Shown in pieces: positions 12,140 through 23,748 of a stretch of DNA of 64,000 nucleotides. The DNA is from Phialocephala subalpina (taxonomy: Eukaryota > Ascomycota > Leotiomycetes > Helotiales > Mollisiaceae), in assembly GCA_900073065.1 (NCBI GenBank), contig FJOG01000073.1, positions 3,238 through 67,237 of the forward strand. The letters run 5' to 3'. How positions within the stretch are numbered: the stretch's first letter is position 1; every line of letters starts with the position of its first letter. The notes below the pieces were generated by a model, which saw only the letters and a list, made by a program, of their open reading frames with translations, had not been told where the DNA came from and did no database searches. The position numbers and the translations under genes are program-made.

Positions 12140-12715
12140 TGCGGGCACATGCTCATGCTACTATCGCATCTCCAAGTTCGTGAATTCCAGGTAGACCTTG
12201 AGAAGCTTCTCATGACTACGAAACTTGAATTCTGCCTGTGCAGTATTTGCTCGCTGTTGCTTTTGTTTGATTGGCGCCAAGTTCTGGCTGCCTCCGTATG
12301 ACCGAAGCTCTGCAGCCAGAGCCTCAGCTCATGTCTCACTCCTACAAATATGCGATAAAATAGATTGCTGCGTTCCTGAGCTGCATACTTATGTGGTATA
12401 CTAGGCACCTTATCGATTGCCCTGGCGGGTTTGTTGTCGCTTCAATAGTGTCGGTCGAAAAGAAGAGGCAGCGTCGAAAGAAAATCCCCCCACCTCCCAA
12501 AAATCCAATTACCAACTCTCGCTATTCGCCAAAATAACATCCGCAGCTTTCAAGCTGATCATGAATGTAGGAAGAATTAGGAAGGATCCGGGAGGTCTAG
12601 GAGAGGCACTCCCATCTACCACTCTCAATCCCTTCGTGCCTCTTACACGGAGGCTTGAATCCAGCACAGCCAGAGGATCCTTGTCAGCCCCAATTGCGCA
12701 AGTGCTTGTTCTCTG
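12140..12715. other. Intergenic, nothing recognised
   Basis: Short frames only. The N-terminal HET domain expected upstream of the following relic is not found here. Confidence 0.5.
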
Positions 12716-13505
12716 ATGCGACTATGTTTGCTTCAATATATAACCCTCAGTATCACAAAGCACATTCCCTTCCCAAAGGCAACTTCGATTGATCATATGA
12801 AAGATGCTCCCGACGATGGCTATCTTGCAGGCCTATGGAGCTCATCTCTACCCTCGCATCTCCTTTGGACAACTGAGATTACCGAACATACATGGCAAGG
12901 ACGCTCCCAGATCCTAGCACCGATGAGATATGAGGAGTACACGCATTACATCGCTTCATCTTGGTCTTGGGCCTCTATCCGATGCAAGATTTCTTTCACG
13001 TGGTGCCTCCACAACTACGACTCTCGGGACTACCTCGCAAAGCTGGAAGGCGCAGAGGTGACTTGGTCTAACATGGGTGCAAGATTTGGGCAGGTAGACT
13101 CCGGATGGTTGAGAATTTCTGGTCCCTTGCAACAGCTCGTTGGGAATATTACCGTCGGGGAGTGCCAAGCCACGCCGACGCTGCGACTATAACGCACGTC
13201 TTTCTAGCGCACCTGGATCGCGACATGTCGGTATCACTTCCACCAGACGGCACAACCAAAGCTGGGATTCTCTTTGGCACATATGCGCATACAGCAAGTG
13301 CCAGGGAGCTTATTCTCTTGCCTATCATTGGGACTACGAAAAGGACAGCACATGAAAACGAGACGGTGGTCGGACTGTTACTTCAACAGCGAGCAGGCGC
13401 AGAAGAGTACTCACGCCTTGGAATGTTCAATACTGCCAGGCCCCGCGTGAGCAGAATCCTCAGAAACATGCCTCGCTACCATTACTATAATCTAGTTTTG
13501 ACAAA
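12716..13505 (+). pseudogene. C-terminal part of a HET (heterokaryon incompatibility) protein, frame-shifted
   Basis: The frame from about 12716 reads GYLAGLWSSSLPSHLLWTT, LAPMRYEEYTHYIASSWSWAS and a segment ending GWLRISGPLQQL. This is the classic C-terminal region of HET proteins, in which 'AGLW' and 'PSWSWAS' follow the HET domain. Near 13185 the frame shifts, and the continuation (VFLAHLDRDMSVSLPPDG, ILLPIIGTT, RLGMFN) is read in another frame to about 13505. The N-terminal HET domain is missing. HET proteins mediate fungal non-self recognition and cell death; this copy cannot. It ends tail-to-tail against the C2H2 gene. Confidence 0.75.
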
Positions 13506-13516
13506 ACACAAATATC

Positions 13517-16500
13517 TTATAGCGGGAAGTTGTGGCTCCCGCCAACACTCCAAGAAGGATCTAGGATCGAGTATTCAAGGTCAAGATTATCGAAATTGAC
13601 AGCCCATGCGTCATCCTTGAACATCAACCTGCTTTGCAATCCCTCGTCTTGCTCTCGATCTAAGGTATCAGAGGCAACGTCATTAGGGAAGAACAGATGC
13701 CGCGATTCAGCATTTGCGAAGAACACTTGATGGTTATTAGGAAGGCCCGGGGCTTCGAACGAACTGCTGTGTTGTACCAGCAGATCGCTTTCCTCATGTG
13801 AAGGTGCAGACGAAGTTTCCTCCGACGTTCTTAACCCAGCTGAATCTGAGTTGTAGCCAGAATTTGACGTATCACTGACAGTCCGACGGAGCGATTGAGG
13901 CTGAGATATCGATTCAAGTGGACCGAAGACCGATTCTGGAGCCATTCCACCTGCTTGATCCCGCGCTTCCTGGGGAACTTCTAGTGCAGTTTGGGTTAAA
14001 GTTCCTGCTGAATCAAATGTTATGGGCGCGGAAGGAAGTGATTCTGGGTCAACGCCGGACTCGTACATGGCGCGCCAACTTGAGAAGGCATTATTTTGTG
14101 CTTCTTCCATCAAGTCCACAAGCTCGCTCCTCAAACGCTCCTCGATAGGGTGTAGCTCTCTTGTCACTGCGGTTTCAAGAACGGCTCTAAAGAAGTGGGG
14201 AAGCTCGCGACGAAGATAGCTTTGGAAACTTGCAACGTCTTAGGATGGTTGTATTGGTACACTTGTGACATTGTCTTCATGGTCCCGTATCGGCTCGAAA
14301 TCTGGAAAAGAATTTGTCAGCAAATATTCGATACTTGTTGGGGGATGCTGCCAAGAGTTGTTCGCTGATTGTGGGAAGAGATAGATAGGAGAAGGACTCA
14401 CATGGACTGGGTATTGTTTCGTCCGCCTTTGGCTCAAACAAAATCTGATATATCTGGACCCACCGATCTCTCTCCGTCTGATCAGGATGTGCTTTCTTTC
14501 TGCTCTGCAAACGCGCCTTGACCTTGCTGGTGATCCCATCAACTGGAACTCCCGTTCTTGATGGGCATGATTCGAGTGCCTCCACATGATCATCCAATTT
14601 GGCCTCAGAACTAAAGACATTCTTACATCTTTGGCACTGATGTATGTAATGATAGGTGTATAGATGTCCTCTGAAGCAATGAAAAGATCAGCACGAATCA
14701 CATTTTAGCAGATTGCGAGACCTACTTGACACGGGCGACGCTTTTGTGGGGAGTTAATGCACACCGAGGCCATGCCTGAACGGAGTATTTTCGGGGATTA
14801 CGTTTGCGGTATGGGCAAGCATATCTCAATCCCATGTCACTGTCGGATAGCTGAGACTCACAGGATCCCCTTTTCGGATTTCTTCGGCTATCATGGCCTG
14901 AATCGTCTCCATCTTCGTCTCGTGGTCGTTTGGATTTTCTGTCTCTTGATAAATTCTTTCTAGGAGGCTGCTTCGACACCGATGAGGTAGAAACGGAAGG
15001 TCTCTCCACAGATCCTTGCCCTGCATGGCCTGCATAAACAGTAAGCGTCTTCTCAAAGTGTTTCCAAAACTCATGCATCAGGAGGCGGATTAGTCGGATC
15101 TGAACCGAGGTCATCTTTTTATCAACAGCTGAATCCCCAGTTTCTGGCGCCCAACTGTGTATATGAGCTTCATCCTTGAACGTTGACATGTCAAAATCGA
15201 GTATGCTGTCCTCATCCCAGTCTGTGCAATCTACAGAACATGTCGAGTCCGTTTCATGGCTGCTATGAGGAGACCGAGGCTCTCCCTCGAGGATGTCTTG
15301 GGCAGATCTAGAGGAACCATTGGTATTATCCCAACAAGCATCGTTCGGTTTTGGATCAAGCTCCGGACAATTCATCGCGCTGGAAGCTTGACTTTGACTT
15401 GCTTCTTTAGCCTTCTCAGCATCATCTTCGTCGTCGTCATAAGTCTCTTCCTCGTCTTCCTCTTCCTTATCTTTCGACAGCCCACTAACACTTTTCAGGC
15501 GTTCCTGATCCTGCCTGTACCGCTCAAACTGAGCTGGAGTCATTACCTTGTTCTGCGGTGGAGCATTCCTTGCTGGTGGAGAATAGGACTTCATTTGATA
15601 ATGATTCGCGATATTAGCGGCTGCTACAATTTGCGTATCGAACAGGTTATTCTCGCTAGGTTTGGATTCTGCCTTCTTCGCTCTTGGGGTAGTCTCCGTG
15701 GAAGGGGTCCTCCAGCTAGAGAGAGTCGAATCGTCCACCTTGTAAGAATATGTCGAGGGCAACAACCAACTGTCGCGAGCCCTGTGTCCCGGATCATCGA
15801 GTTGTCGAGATGCGCTCACAGACTCCTTCAACAGCTTTGCATCCTCGTCAACAGACTCGCCATACTCTAGTGTCGACTGACGTTTGGGTTCCATGACTGC
15901 ACTGCTTCGTCTAAGACCAGTGTTGGCCAGACCATCAGGTCTTTGCCTTGCAAAACTAGCTGGATAATCAGTATTTGCTCGGGCTCCACGTTGAGGCACT
16001 GGCGGGGGTGGCGGCGGGCTAGAGCTTGACATCAATCTATCTCGAGAATGCTGACTGCTCCAAGAATACGGCGATGCCTCGACCTCTTTATTCCTGTCAA
16101 TGTTAAGAGCAGAGGGTGGATTCAATCGGTTTGATCGGTTCGCGGGTCCTGAAGGTAAGGTATCCTGCTCTGATGTTAGAGTGTCCATAATTCTAAACGC
16201 GTCGACTTACTGGAGATTGAGACATGACCCTATTATTCTCAGCGTCCATGACCACGCTCTTTCGCTTCCCAAAACCAGAGAACATTTCTGAGAAGCCTCC
16301 CAAGCTTAATCCCACAAGATCCCTATCCTTAAGTTTTGGTAGAGTTGCTGTACTTGCGTAGCTAGAAGTTGTAACAGCCCTCGATCTGTTAATCTGTTGT
16401 GGTGTTTCTTCGATTGTTAAGGACGGGGATTCCTTGTCTGGAATTGGCGGTGTTGGCTTGTTTCTGCCCCAAGACAGAGTTCGGCCTGCGTTTTTGAGAT

Positions 16501-16818
16501 TGAAAGCGGACGATGATTTTGGTACAAGGGGCAGTGGAATATCGCTGAATGGTTTATCGTGTGGGGATTTCCACTCCTCCCGTTCATACATATCCGCTGA
16601 CGAAGGGGCAGTTGATGCTGCACTTAGTCGCGATGAATTGTTTGTCGTAGAAGCAGTATTCGTATTGGAGGCGTTACTGCCACTTTGCAGAGTTAGCATT
16701 TAGTTCATTCTCTCAATTGTCATTCTGGGCTGTTTTGTGCTTACCGATTACTCCCAATGTCCTCAAATGCATTTGCGGTCGATTTCCGCCGACCGAATCC
16801 TTTGGGGAATTTAGGCAT
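13517..16818 (-). CDS. C2H2-type zinc-finger protein fused to the N-terminal half of a conserved fungal protein; in-frame stop near the C-terminus
   Basis: Five exons on the minus strand: 16818-16745, 16682-16211, 16164-14726, 14670-14402 and 14301-13517. All junctions are GT..AG and in phase. The N-terminus (MPKFPKGFGRRKSTANAFED), Ser/Pro-rich middle, and NKVMTPAQFERYRQDQERLK followed by an acidic run match my memory of a conserved ascomycete protein of unknown function. That match stops near 15395. The C-terminal part has RYACPYRKRNPRKYS, GHLYTYH, QCQRCKNVFSSEAKLDDH and KARLQSRKKAHPDQTE, typical of atypical C2H2 proteins of filamentous fungi. A TAA at 14242-14240 interrupts exon 5, giving 771 residues. 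Without it the frame would run to 13517 (1012 codons), with further Ser/Glu-rich sequence. Probably nuclear. The stop may be a mutation (CAA to TAA) or an error. Confidence 0.6.
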
Positions 16819-18020
16819 ATAGTATATAGATATAACTTGAGAGGAGATTTCTTCGCAGTCATATAAAAATCGTATCAATCAGGGTCCGAAAAGAAAGACA
16901 ATTAAGCTTAAATGCGTATAGATCTGCGAGATGGAAGATATTAAGAAGAAAAGAAATGCCCGTATGCTGTGCTCGTGAAAAAGTCGTACGAAAACCGAGT
17001 ATCTTTCGTCAAATGTATCGTCGTAAAGAGGGGAAAAGTCTCTATTGCAGAATGAACGCAAGAGTTAGCAAGAATCCAAACTCATGCAAGTGTCCGACAC
17101 CTGGATCTGGCGGGGCTGACGAATTAGACCAACAATTGGATCCAAATGAAGTAGAGTAGGATTAGGTGATAGCTTTTCACAGCCAGTTCGAAATAAAAAT
17201 TGATGAAGGAGTCGAAAGGTTTCTCGAAGAGGGTGTGTGGTGAAAGCCTCGCGTGGCTAAGTTTGCAGCTAGGGTTACGAGTTACGCAGATTTCTGCAAA
17301 ACTCAGTTCTGGGGTTTGCCTCGTCGAAGCATTTTATCCCACGTGATTTGCTCTTGTAGTGTTGCATCCCTCGCAATTTCATGCGCAAAGGCGTGGGAGA
17401 TGGCCTGGAGATCGGACAATGGTTATATTGGGCTAGGTAAGGTTGATAATCCAAGTTTGTTTTATAGGGTTCAAGTATAAGATTTATAGGGTTTTAGTGT
17501 ATTCTACCAATCAAGTCAATAAAGTCGTAACCGTACTTTTATCAACGAAATAATTTAATTGAAGTTAATATAAAGAATTTATTTTATATTTTTTATTTAT
17601 TAATTTATTCGATAATATATTAATATAAAATAATATTAAATTTTTTTTAATTATTCTTATAAACTTATAATATAATTTCGCGAGATAAAAGTAGTTGGAT
17701 TATAGAAGCTAATACTTATCGCAATTCAAGTCACGTGTTTAAGTACCTAAATACTTGAGGATAAAAAAACGGGAATTCTTTCTGGCCCGATCTCTCAAGC
17801 ACCTAGGACCTTATCGCCAGGCTGTGACACAATTGAAGAAGAATCTGAAATCACGTAGTAATCACATGACCAAGTAACATTAAAAATTGTACGGCTCTCC
17901 CTTAATGAGCTCGTCGTATTTGATTGCCGTACAGTAAATGGCTACGGGAATAGGGGAATGTTAGTGCTGAAGGGTTGACTAGGCACGAACTTATCGTGTC
18001 GTGTTGGATGAGGTGAGTCA
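16819..18020. other. Intergenic with a small AT-rich RIP-like block (about 17510-17700)
   Basis: The region upstream of the C2H2 gene has no supported gene. From about 17510 to 17700 composition becomes strongly AT-rich with degenerate TTAAT words, like a short RIP relic. The surrounding bases are normal. Confidence 0.5.
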
Positions 18021-18022
18021 CA

Positions 18023-18815
18023 GGTGAGGGATCACCCCCACCCCAGGCGCCACCCCCGGCTCAGCCGGCTCGCGCGAGCTCAGGGCGGCCACGCTCACCC
18101 GCTAGATCGGGACAGGAAGCGGGTGGTCGAGCAGCCCCGATTCCTGCGCCCCCCCCTATGCTTACCGTCCCAGAAGTTTTGCTTCGCTGCATACACGATA
18201 CCAATTCGCTCGAAGGTAGATCTCTCATTGGCTGAAGGAACAGCGATTAAAGCGCAGCATTCGCCAGCGTCTCTCCTAGAGTCTTGCAGAACCACAAGGC
18301 AATATACCAGGCTGTGCTCTTCAGACCTTGCATCCATCCCAGAGTCCGGGTCGTAGAATCGACTGCGAGGATAGTCCTCCTGAGCGTCTATCGAGCAATC
18401 GACGCGGGTTCCATCAGCTCGTTCTAACCCAAAGCTCTGTGTGCTATCCGAACCGGTACCATCTCCCTTATGAACCAGATGTGCTGTCGCCAAACGTCCC
18501 CTGACTTTGATGGCACAACTCTGCACTTCTCCTGTTGGATCCAATCCTTTGAGCTTGCAGTATATATCAAGTATTGTGATTCTCGGAACCTCATGTTCAA
18601 TAGGCGGCCATTCAACTCGTCCAAGAAGGGAGCACCATGAGAATGAAGGACCTAGGTATATTTCTGGGTGTCGAGATCTCTTCTTTATGGGAGAGAGCCA
18701 CACCATGTCTCATGGCAGAGGCCTTTCCTATAGACCTGCAATATATCTGCCGTTGCCATTCATCCACAATTGTCTTGGGAGTCCAAAGAGAGCAGGAAGC
18801 GTATCCGTTTGAAAA
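18023..18815 (-). pseudogene. C-terminal relic of a second HET-type protein
   Basis: On the minus strand the frame reads LWMNGNGRYIAGL, a TAG, ERPLP, a TGA, then DMVWLS and FSWCSLLGRVEWPP. It continues through CKLKGLDPTGEVQSC, YCLVVLQDSRR and ERIGIVYAAKQNF. The order AGL(W), then (PS)FSWCSL, then a KGL..RG..IGI tail is the HET C-terminal pattern. The two stops lie where Trp (TGG) and another codon are expected, fitting G-to-A or C-to-T change. It abuts the AT-rich block at 18830 and, at its other end, a GC-rich segment (18030-18160), so it is truncated on both sides. Confidence 0.65.
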
Positions 18816-18824
18816 GTTTGATAC

Positions 18825-19545
18825 GCAATATTACCAATTGGTAATCTCCTTAATTACTAGTTATAAACCGAATAATAATCCAAGTAAATAGAAAATTATA
18901 TTAATATAAATATCTTAGGATTTAATTTTTAATATATTAATAATCCTTTTAAAGGAAAAAATTAAAAGATTATTTATATTTATATATTTATATATTATTA
19001 AACGTTTAAAATCTTTTGATTATAATTTAGATTTATAATAATATATATAAACTTAAAAATAGGAATTAAAATCTCGTAAATTCAATTTTTGCAAATTATT
19101 AAAATCTTTTCAAAATTATAATTTAATATTATTTTAATATAATAAGCTTCTTTTTATCTAATAAAATTAATTAATATAATATTATTAATATTAATTTAAA
19201 AAATTAAATATTTGCCTTTTAATAAATCTAAAAATTTATTTATTTATTTAAAGGAAATTTAATAATAATTATAATTTTTAACGAATTAATTAAATTAAAT
19301 TTTATAATATTTTAATTATTAATTTATAATAGCGCTCTTAATATTTCTTTGTTTAGAAATATAAATCAAATTCGAAGTTAAAAATTAAAACTTTAATATT
19401 TGAAAGTATTATTATATAATCGTATTTCGTAATATAATATGATTATAAAAATTATATTCCCATGTAATTATATATTCATTTGCGTTAACTATTAAATGTT
19501 TTTTAAGATACGGGGTCAAAAGTTTATCTAATTATGGAAATATCT
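18825..19545. repeat. AT-rich RIP-like island
   Basis: About 700 bases of very low GC with many TTAAT/ATAAT words and no open frame, starting directly after the HET relic. It is likely a RIP-degraded transposon. From 19545 to 19923 composition normalises; I see no gene there. Confidence 0.75.
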
Positions 19546-19923
19546 TCTAATACTTACTCTCGAAAAACATTAATACTCTTCGGAACGCGAGTGCTATCGC
19601 TAGGTCTTTTGGAAACTATAGGACTTATAGTTATACTTATAATGAACCTCGCTAATATCTCATGCAGCGTTTAAGTCAGCAACTTTAAAGCAGGCAAGTC
19701 AATGGACATTAAATCTACTAAAAGCATTCTAATGGTGATAATACTATTGCTACAATGTCCAGGCCAGATATATGATTATTTACGTCGTGTGTTCCTCCAA
19801 ACCCCACTCCAACCCACGCTGAAAGTTAAACTGACCTTTTTAGTTACTGTACGCCTCCCAGCAAGGCTTGAAAAGGAGATGGAAATCAGCGATAGAGAAC
19901 GGGAATGAACGTGCCGCCCCTGA

Positions 19924-21137
19924 TTACAGATCCAGGAGATTGATCTCCTCCCATAGTCCTACACCAGTCGATGGTGGTCCTGCATTCAGAGAGCCACTTA
20001 CGGTACCGATCCAGCGCTCGTAAAAAGGGACTCCGAGTATAGTTCTCGTCACTGACGCCGTCGCAGTCAGCGTACCTAGAGCACCAAGGGGTATGCTGAT
20101 TGTGAAGCCCGTTGGATAATTTCCGTCTCCTGTAGGGGGATATGTTGTGCCAATAGGTCGCACCGTTATTGACCCGAGGGTGCAGTTCTCCGCGAGAGCC
20201 TGTCCTAAATAAGAGGCGTAGGCGCTGACGTGCTCTACGCCGGCGGCATCGTAGAAGTCGAACCAAACGATCGAAAAGTTGCCAAACCGAGCATGACCCC
20301 AATACCAGGAATTGAAGCCTGATGGGAAAGGTACATTCCCCCAATTCTAGTCACGTATTAGAACAGGATCGAAACCGGGACAGGATAATTTCATGGTTGG
20401 TTATAAGAACGAACCCGCTGAGATGCACGTACCTTGTCGTGATATCCGACACCAGTGTATGTTAGAAGGGTATCACCAACTTGAAGGTTCACCAAGGCGT
20501 TCGCATCCGGTATAGCATTCGCCCAGCCGATATTGGGTCCAACTTGCAGATTACTCCCAACGACGTTCGGGCCACAAGGATAGTGTGCAGGCGCCTTGGA
20601 GTTGAGCGTAATGGTACCTTCGATACCCGCCGCTGGTGCATCGATCGTTAGTGTGTATTGTGACATATCGGCCGAACCGACCCAACTAAATCCACTGCCA
20701 ATCCAGTTTCCAGACGCCCCCCCTTCTGATGTGGTTGTCACTGCAGCTCCTCCTGCAGCAGTGGTAGAGTACCCGTAGGCCGTCCCGTTTGGAAATGTTC
20801 CTGAGATCGAGACGGATGGCACAATCGTGGCGGAGGCGCCTATAAATCCTGTGTCGAGTGCGAGACTGAAGACAAGGACTATAGATGTATTGTGGTCGGT
20901 ACCGACAACATCGAAGTACCACCAATCCCAAACTGTGCTGTTGATGGCCGACTGTTTTGGAGAGTCAAGACCAGCCGCGGAAGATGTGAATTGTGTGACG
21001 ACACTGCCGTTTACAGCCGCCGCAGGAATGAAGTCTAGGTTGAATGGAACAGCGGTTGGCAGTGCCAGTGGAAGATATGCGAGTCCGGCAACGAACCCAA
21101 CAACATGCTTTTTGGTGATGAAGTCGAACGGTGACAT
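19924..21137 (-). CDS. Secreted CrtC/Diels-Alderase-like lipocalin-fold enzyme
   Basis: Two exons, 21137-20433 and 20346-19924, are joined by an 86-nt GT..AG intron with a CTAAT branch site, giving 375 residues. I chose ATG 21137 because it precedes a hydrophobic segment (VVGFVAGLAYLPLALPT) that looks like a signal peptide. Features include STVWDWWYFDVVG near residue 68, a Gly/Ala-rich middle with WIGSGFSWVGS, and GYHDKNWGNVPF then SWYWGHARFGNFSIVWFDF across the intron. The W.YFD and YHD.NWG...YWG motifs are those of the CrtC (hydroxyneurosporene synthase)/AttH-like superfamily. Fungal members of it include cyclases and Diels-Alderases in polyketide and polyketide-peptide clusters. It neighbours a Zn2Cys6 regulator, a transporter and a P450, so a tailoring or cyclising role in a metabolite pathway is likely. 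Substrate unknown; the apparent signal peptide is unusual. Confidence 0.75.
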
Positions 21138-21427
21138 CTCGTAGGCAAAGTAGTGACTGATTGCGCGGAGAAACGACGGATGTAAAGAGGGATGAGTAGT
21201 TGATTGATCATCGCTAACAAAAGTGAGGAAGACTCTGTGAAATTTCCTCATATATATGCACTCTAGACTTTTTAGATTACCTTTGTCCTTGGATAAATAA
21301 TTACGCCCTTGAGGGTCTATCACCGCCTCGCTCACCATACGAAACCCCCTTGTCAGTGGAGCTGCAGGGGTGTAATTATGGCAAAGGTAGCAGTGCAAGG
21401 ATTAGAGCTCAGGGGAAGTATTCCCAC

Positions 21428-22752
21428 TCAACGGAAGCATTCAAGCCCGATTGAAGCGTTCTGCGGCCATAACAGGAAATCATGATATCCCGGATCCAGA
21501 AGCGGTTTGATAGCCGTGACCAGGGCCGGTTGAAAGTTTTGAAGCCACCAGACTTCATCTGACAGACTTATCAGCCCAGCGAAATGCGCTAAGGCTATGA
21601 GTGCAAATTGATTTCGATCAGCAACCAGGGTGGAAAAGGTGAGAGACATAGTGGTAGGCCAACTCATGAGGGACGGCAGGTCCAGCCGTCCTTCTATGTC
21701 AGGCGGCAATGATTCAAGAGCTGCCACGTGCAGAGTCTCTATCGATTCGACTAAGGCATTGACGGTGGCTGGACTATCTTGATTTGCATTGATAGTAACG
21801 AGATGCTTCAACCTCGTGAGTTCCGGAATCTGTCCCGTTGCCGCTGGATTTCGCCTCCCGGTCATAATCATACCGAGCTCTGACTGCGCAATTACTGCAA
21901 GATATGGAGTCAAAACAGTATTAATGCCCCTCACCAACGACACGGTGTTGACCATTGCGCTGATGGTATTATTAGCCCGTTCCAGTCCAGCAAAGGCAAA
22001 CCCATATATGATTGTCAATGTTGCGAAGGTGAAAGCCGCTATGCAGTTTTTTTCGTCCATGTTGGCAAGTACAACGTGAAAATCCGTAATTGCTAAATTC
22101 TGATGAGCTGCAGCTTGGAGCAAAAAGGTATTGCTATCAGCTGGGTTAGCTGAGTTGAGAAATGCGAGGTGTAGGGCAGCGATGGAGAGGACCCCTCGTA
22201 GGACAAAGGCGTGATCAAACCCGAGCTGCACGACGGTGGTTTGCTGCATTCTGTTCACTTCGGGAGATGCGCGAATGTCCAATGTGCTGTAGGTAACAGT
22301 GGACCAATGGTGTAGGAGACGCATGTCCTTTAACCCTAATAGGCCTTTGCCAAAATTGTAATCAGGTATCTTATCGGATGGCAGTTCGCTTTCCCCAGGT
22401 TCCAGCATTGCCACTAGTGGGGCAGAGTTCATAGAAGCCACAGGCTGGTGCGGTGATGCTGGTCCAGTCCATTCGCACTCTTTCGAGAATCGCTCACAAT
22501 ACGTACATATTGGGCGCGTCTCGGAACACTACCGGACGTTACCCCATTCTGTGTCAGTTCGAATAGTGCACTAACCTTGATACGTCGTCTCTTACATTCT
22601 CGGCATCCATTCCTCGACTTGGAATGGCTCTTTCTCCGACTGGTCCTGTCCATGCCCATCGTCTGTTTTGAGACAGGCTGTGGCCTGTAACTTGGTAAAA
22701 GCTCATGGGCCCGGAAGTTGAGATGACGGGAGTAGACGACTCCCAATTGCAA
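21428..22752 (-). CDS. Zn2Cys6 transcription factor, probable cluster regulator
   Basis: Exon 1 (22752-22576) holds SKSRNGCRECKRRRIK. A 47-nt intron (22575-22529) splits the zinc cluster, and exon 2 (22528-21428) continues CSETRPICTYCERFSKECEW. The six cysteines are therefore complete only after splicing, in the arrangement of Upc2-type regulators. The product is up to 425 residues; an internal Met at 22659 may be the true start (394 residues). The rest is helical with FVLRGVLSIAALHLAFL, as in fungal transcription factor domains. It lies between the CrtC-like gene and the MFS/P450 pair and likely controls them. Its promoter carries ATACGCA repeats that recur in the MFS/P450 promoter. Confidence 0.8.
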
Positions 22753-22785
22753 AACCCAAATACGCTATGCCTAATGCGAAGTTAT

Positions 22786-22835
22786 GGAATACGCAATACG
22801 TGTTACGCAGTCCGCGATATGCAAGTCGCAAAAAC
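22786..22835. promoter_or_regulatory. ATACGCA-type repeats upstream of the Zn2Cys6 gene
   Basis: Within about 80 bases upstream of the regulator start are 'aatacgcaatacg', 'gttacgcag' and 'gatatgcaagtcgc', imperfect copies of a 7-bp ATACGCA unit. The same unit is tandemly repeated at 26844-26885. Confidence 0.4.
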
Positions 22836-23033
22836 GTAATATACAAGCTGGGATGCGGCGCGGCCAAGGGAGTCATATTATAAGAAACTTTTTCTTACCC
22901 CGCAATAACAACCGACCGTGGTGAAACCCTACCCCGCACCGCATACGTATCGGTTCGGCTGTGGATACCGAGCAAACCCTTGGAACATTTGATTCCATTT
23001 TTCTTTGGCACTCACACCTGGCAAATAATCACG

Positions 23034-23608
23034 NNNNNNNNNNNNNNNNNNNNNNNNNNNNNNNNNNNNNNNNNNNNNNNNNNNNNNNNNNNNNNNNNNN
23101 NNNNNNNNNNNNNNNNNNNNNNNNNNNNNNNNNNNNNNNNNNNNNNNNNNNNNNNNNNNNNNNNNNNNNNNNNNNNNNNNNNNNNNNNNNNNNNNNNNNN
23201 NNNNNNNNNNNNNNNNNNNNNNNNNNNNNNNNNNNNNNNNNNNNNNNNNNNNNNNNNNNNNNNNNNNNNNNNNNNNNNNNNNNNNNNNNNNNNNNNNNNN
23301 NNNNNNNNNNNNNNNNNNNNNNNNNNNNNNNNNNNNNNNNNNNNNNNNNNNNNNNNNNNNNNNNNNNNNNNNNNNNNNNNNNNNNNNNNNNNNNNNNNNN
23401 NNNNNNNNNNNNNNNNNNNNNNNNNNNNNNNNNNNNNNNNNNNNNNNNNNNNNNNNNNNNNNNNNNNNNNNNNNNNNNNNNNNNNNNNNNNNNNNNNNNN
23501 NNNNNNNNNNNNNNNNNNNNNNNNNNNNNNNNNNNNNNNNNNNNNNNNNNNNNNNNNNNNNNNNNNNNNNNNNNNNNNNNNNNNNNNNNNNNNNNNNNNN
23601 NNNNNNNN
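23034..23608. other. Assembly gap (575 N)
   Basis: A run of N between the regulator promoter and the MFS gene. Frames that appear to cross it are artefacts. The flanks show no coding sequence. Confidence 0.99.
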
Positions 23609-23748
23609 GCTGTAGAGCAATTGAATTATTCTGGTATAAAAGTTTGCCTAGGTTAGAACTGATTTGATATGCCCTAATTCTAAAGTGTAAAAAACTCCAT
23701 CTACTCCGTACTCTCATCCCACAATATAATAATTCAGTACAGGTTTGA

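Noticed and set aside
15256..15870. 204-codon plus-strand hydrophobic frame
   Set aside because: Antisense of the Glu/Asp/Lys-rich middle of the C2H2 gene; the acidic codons read as Ser/Leu/Phe on the other strand.
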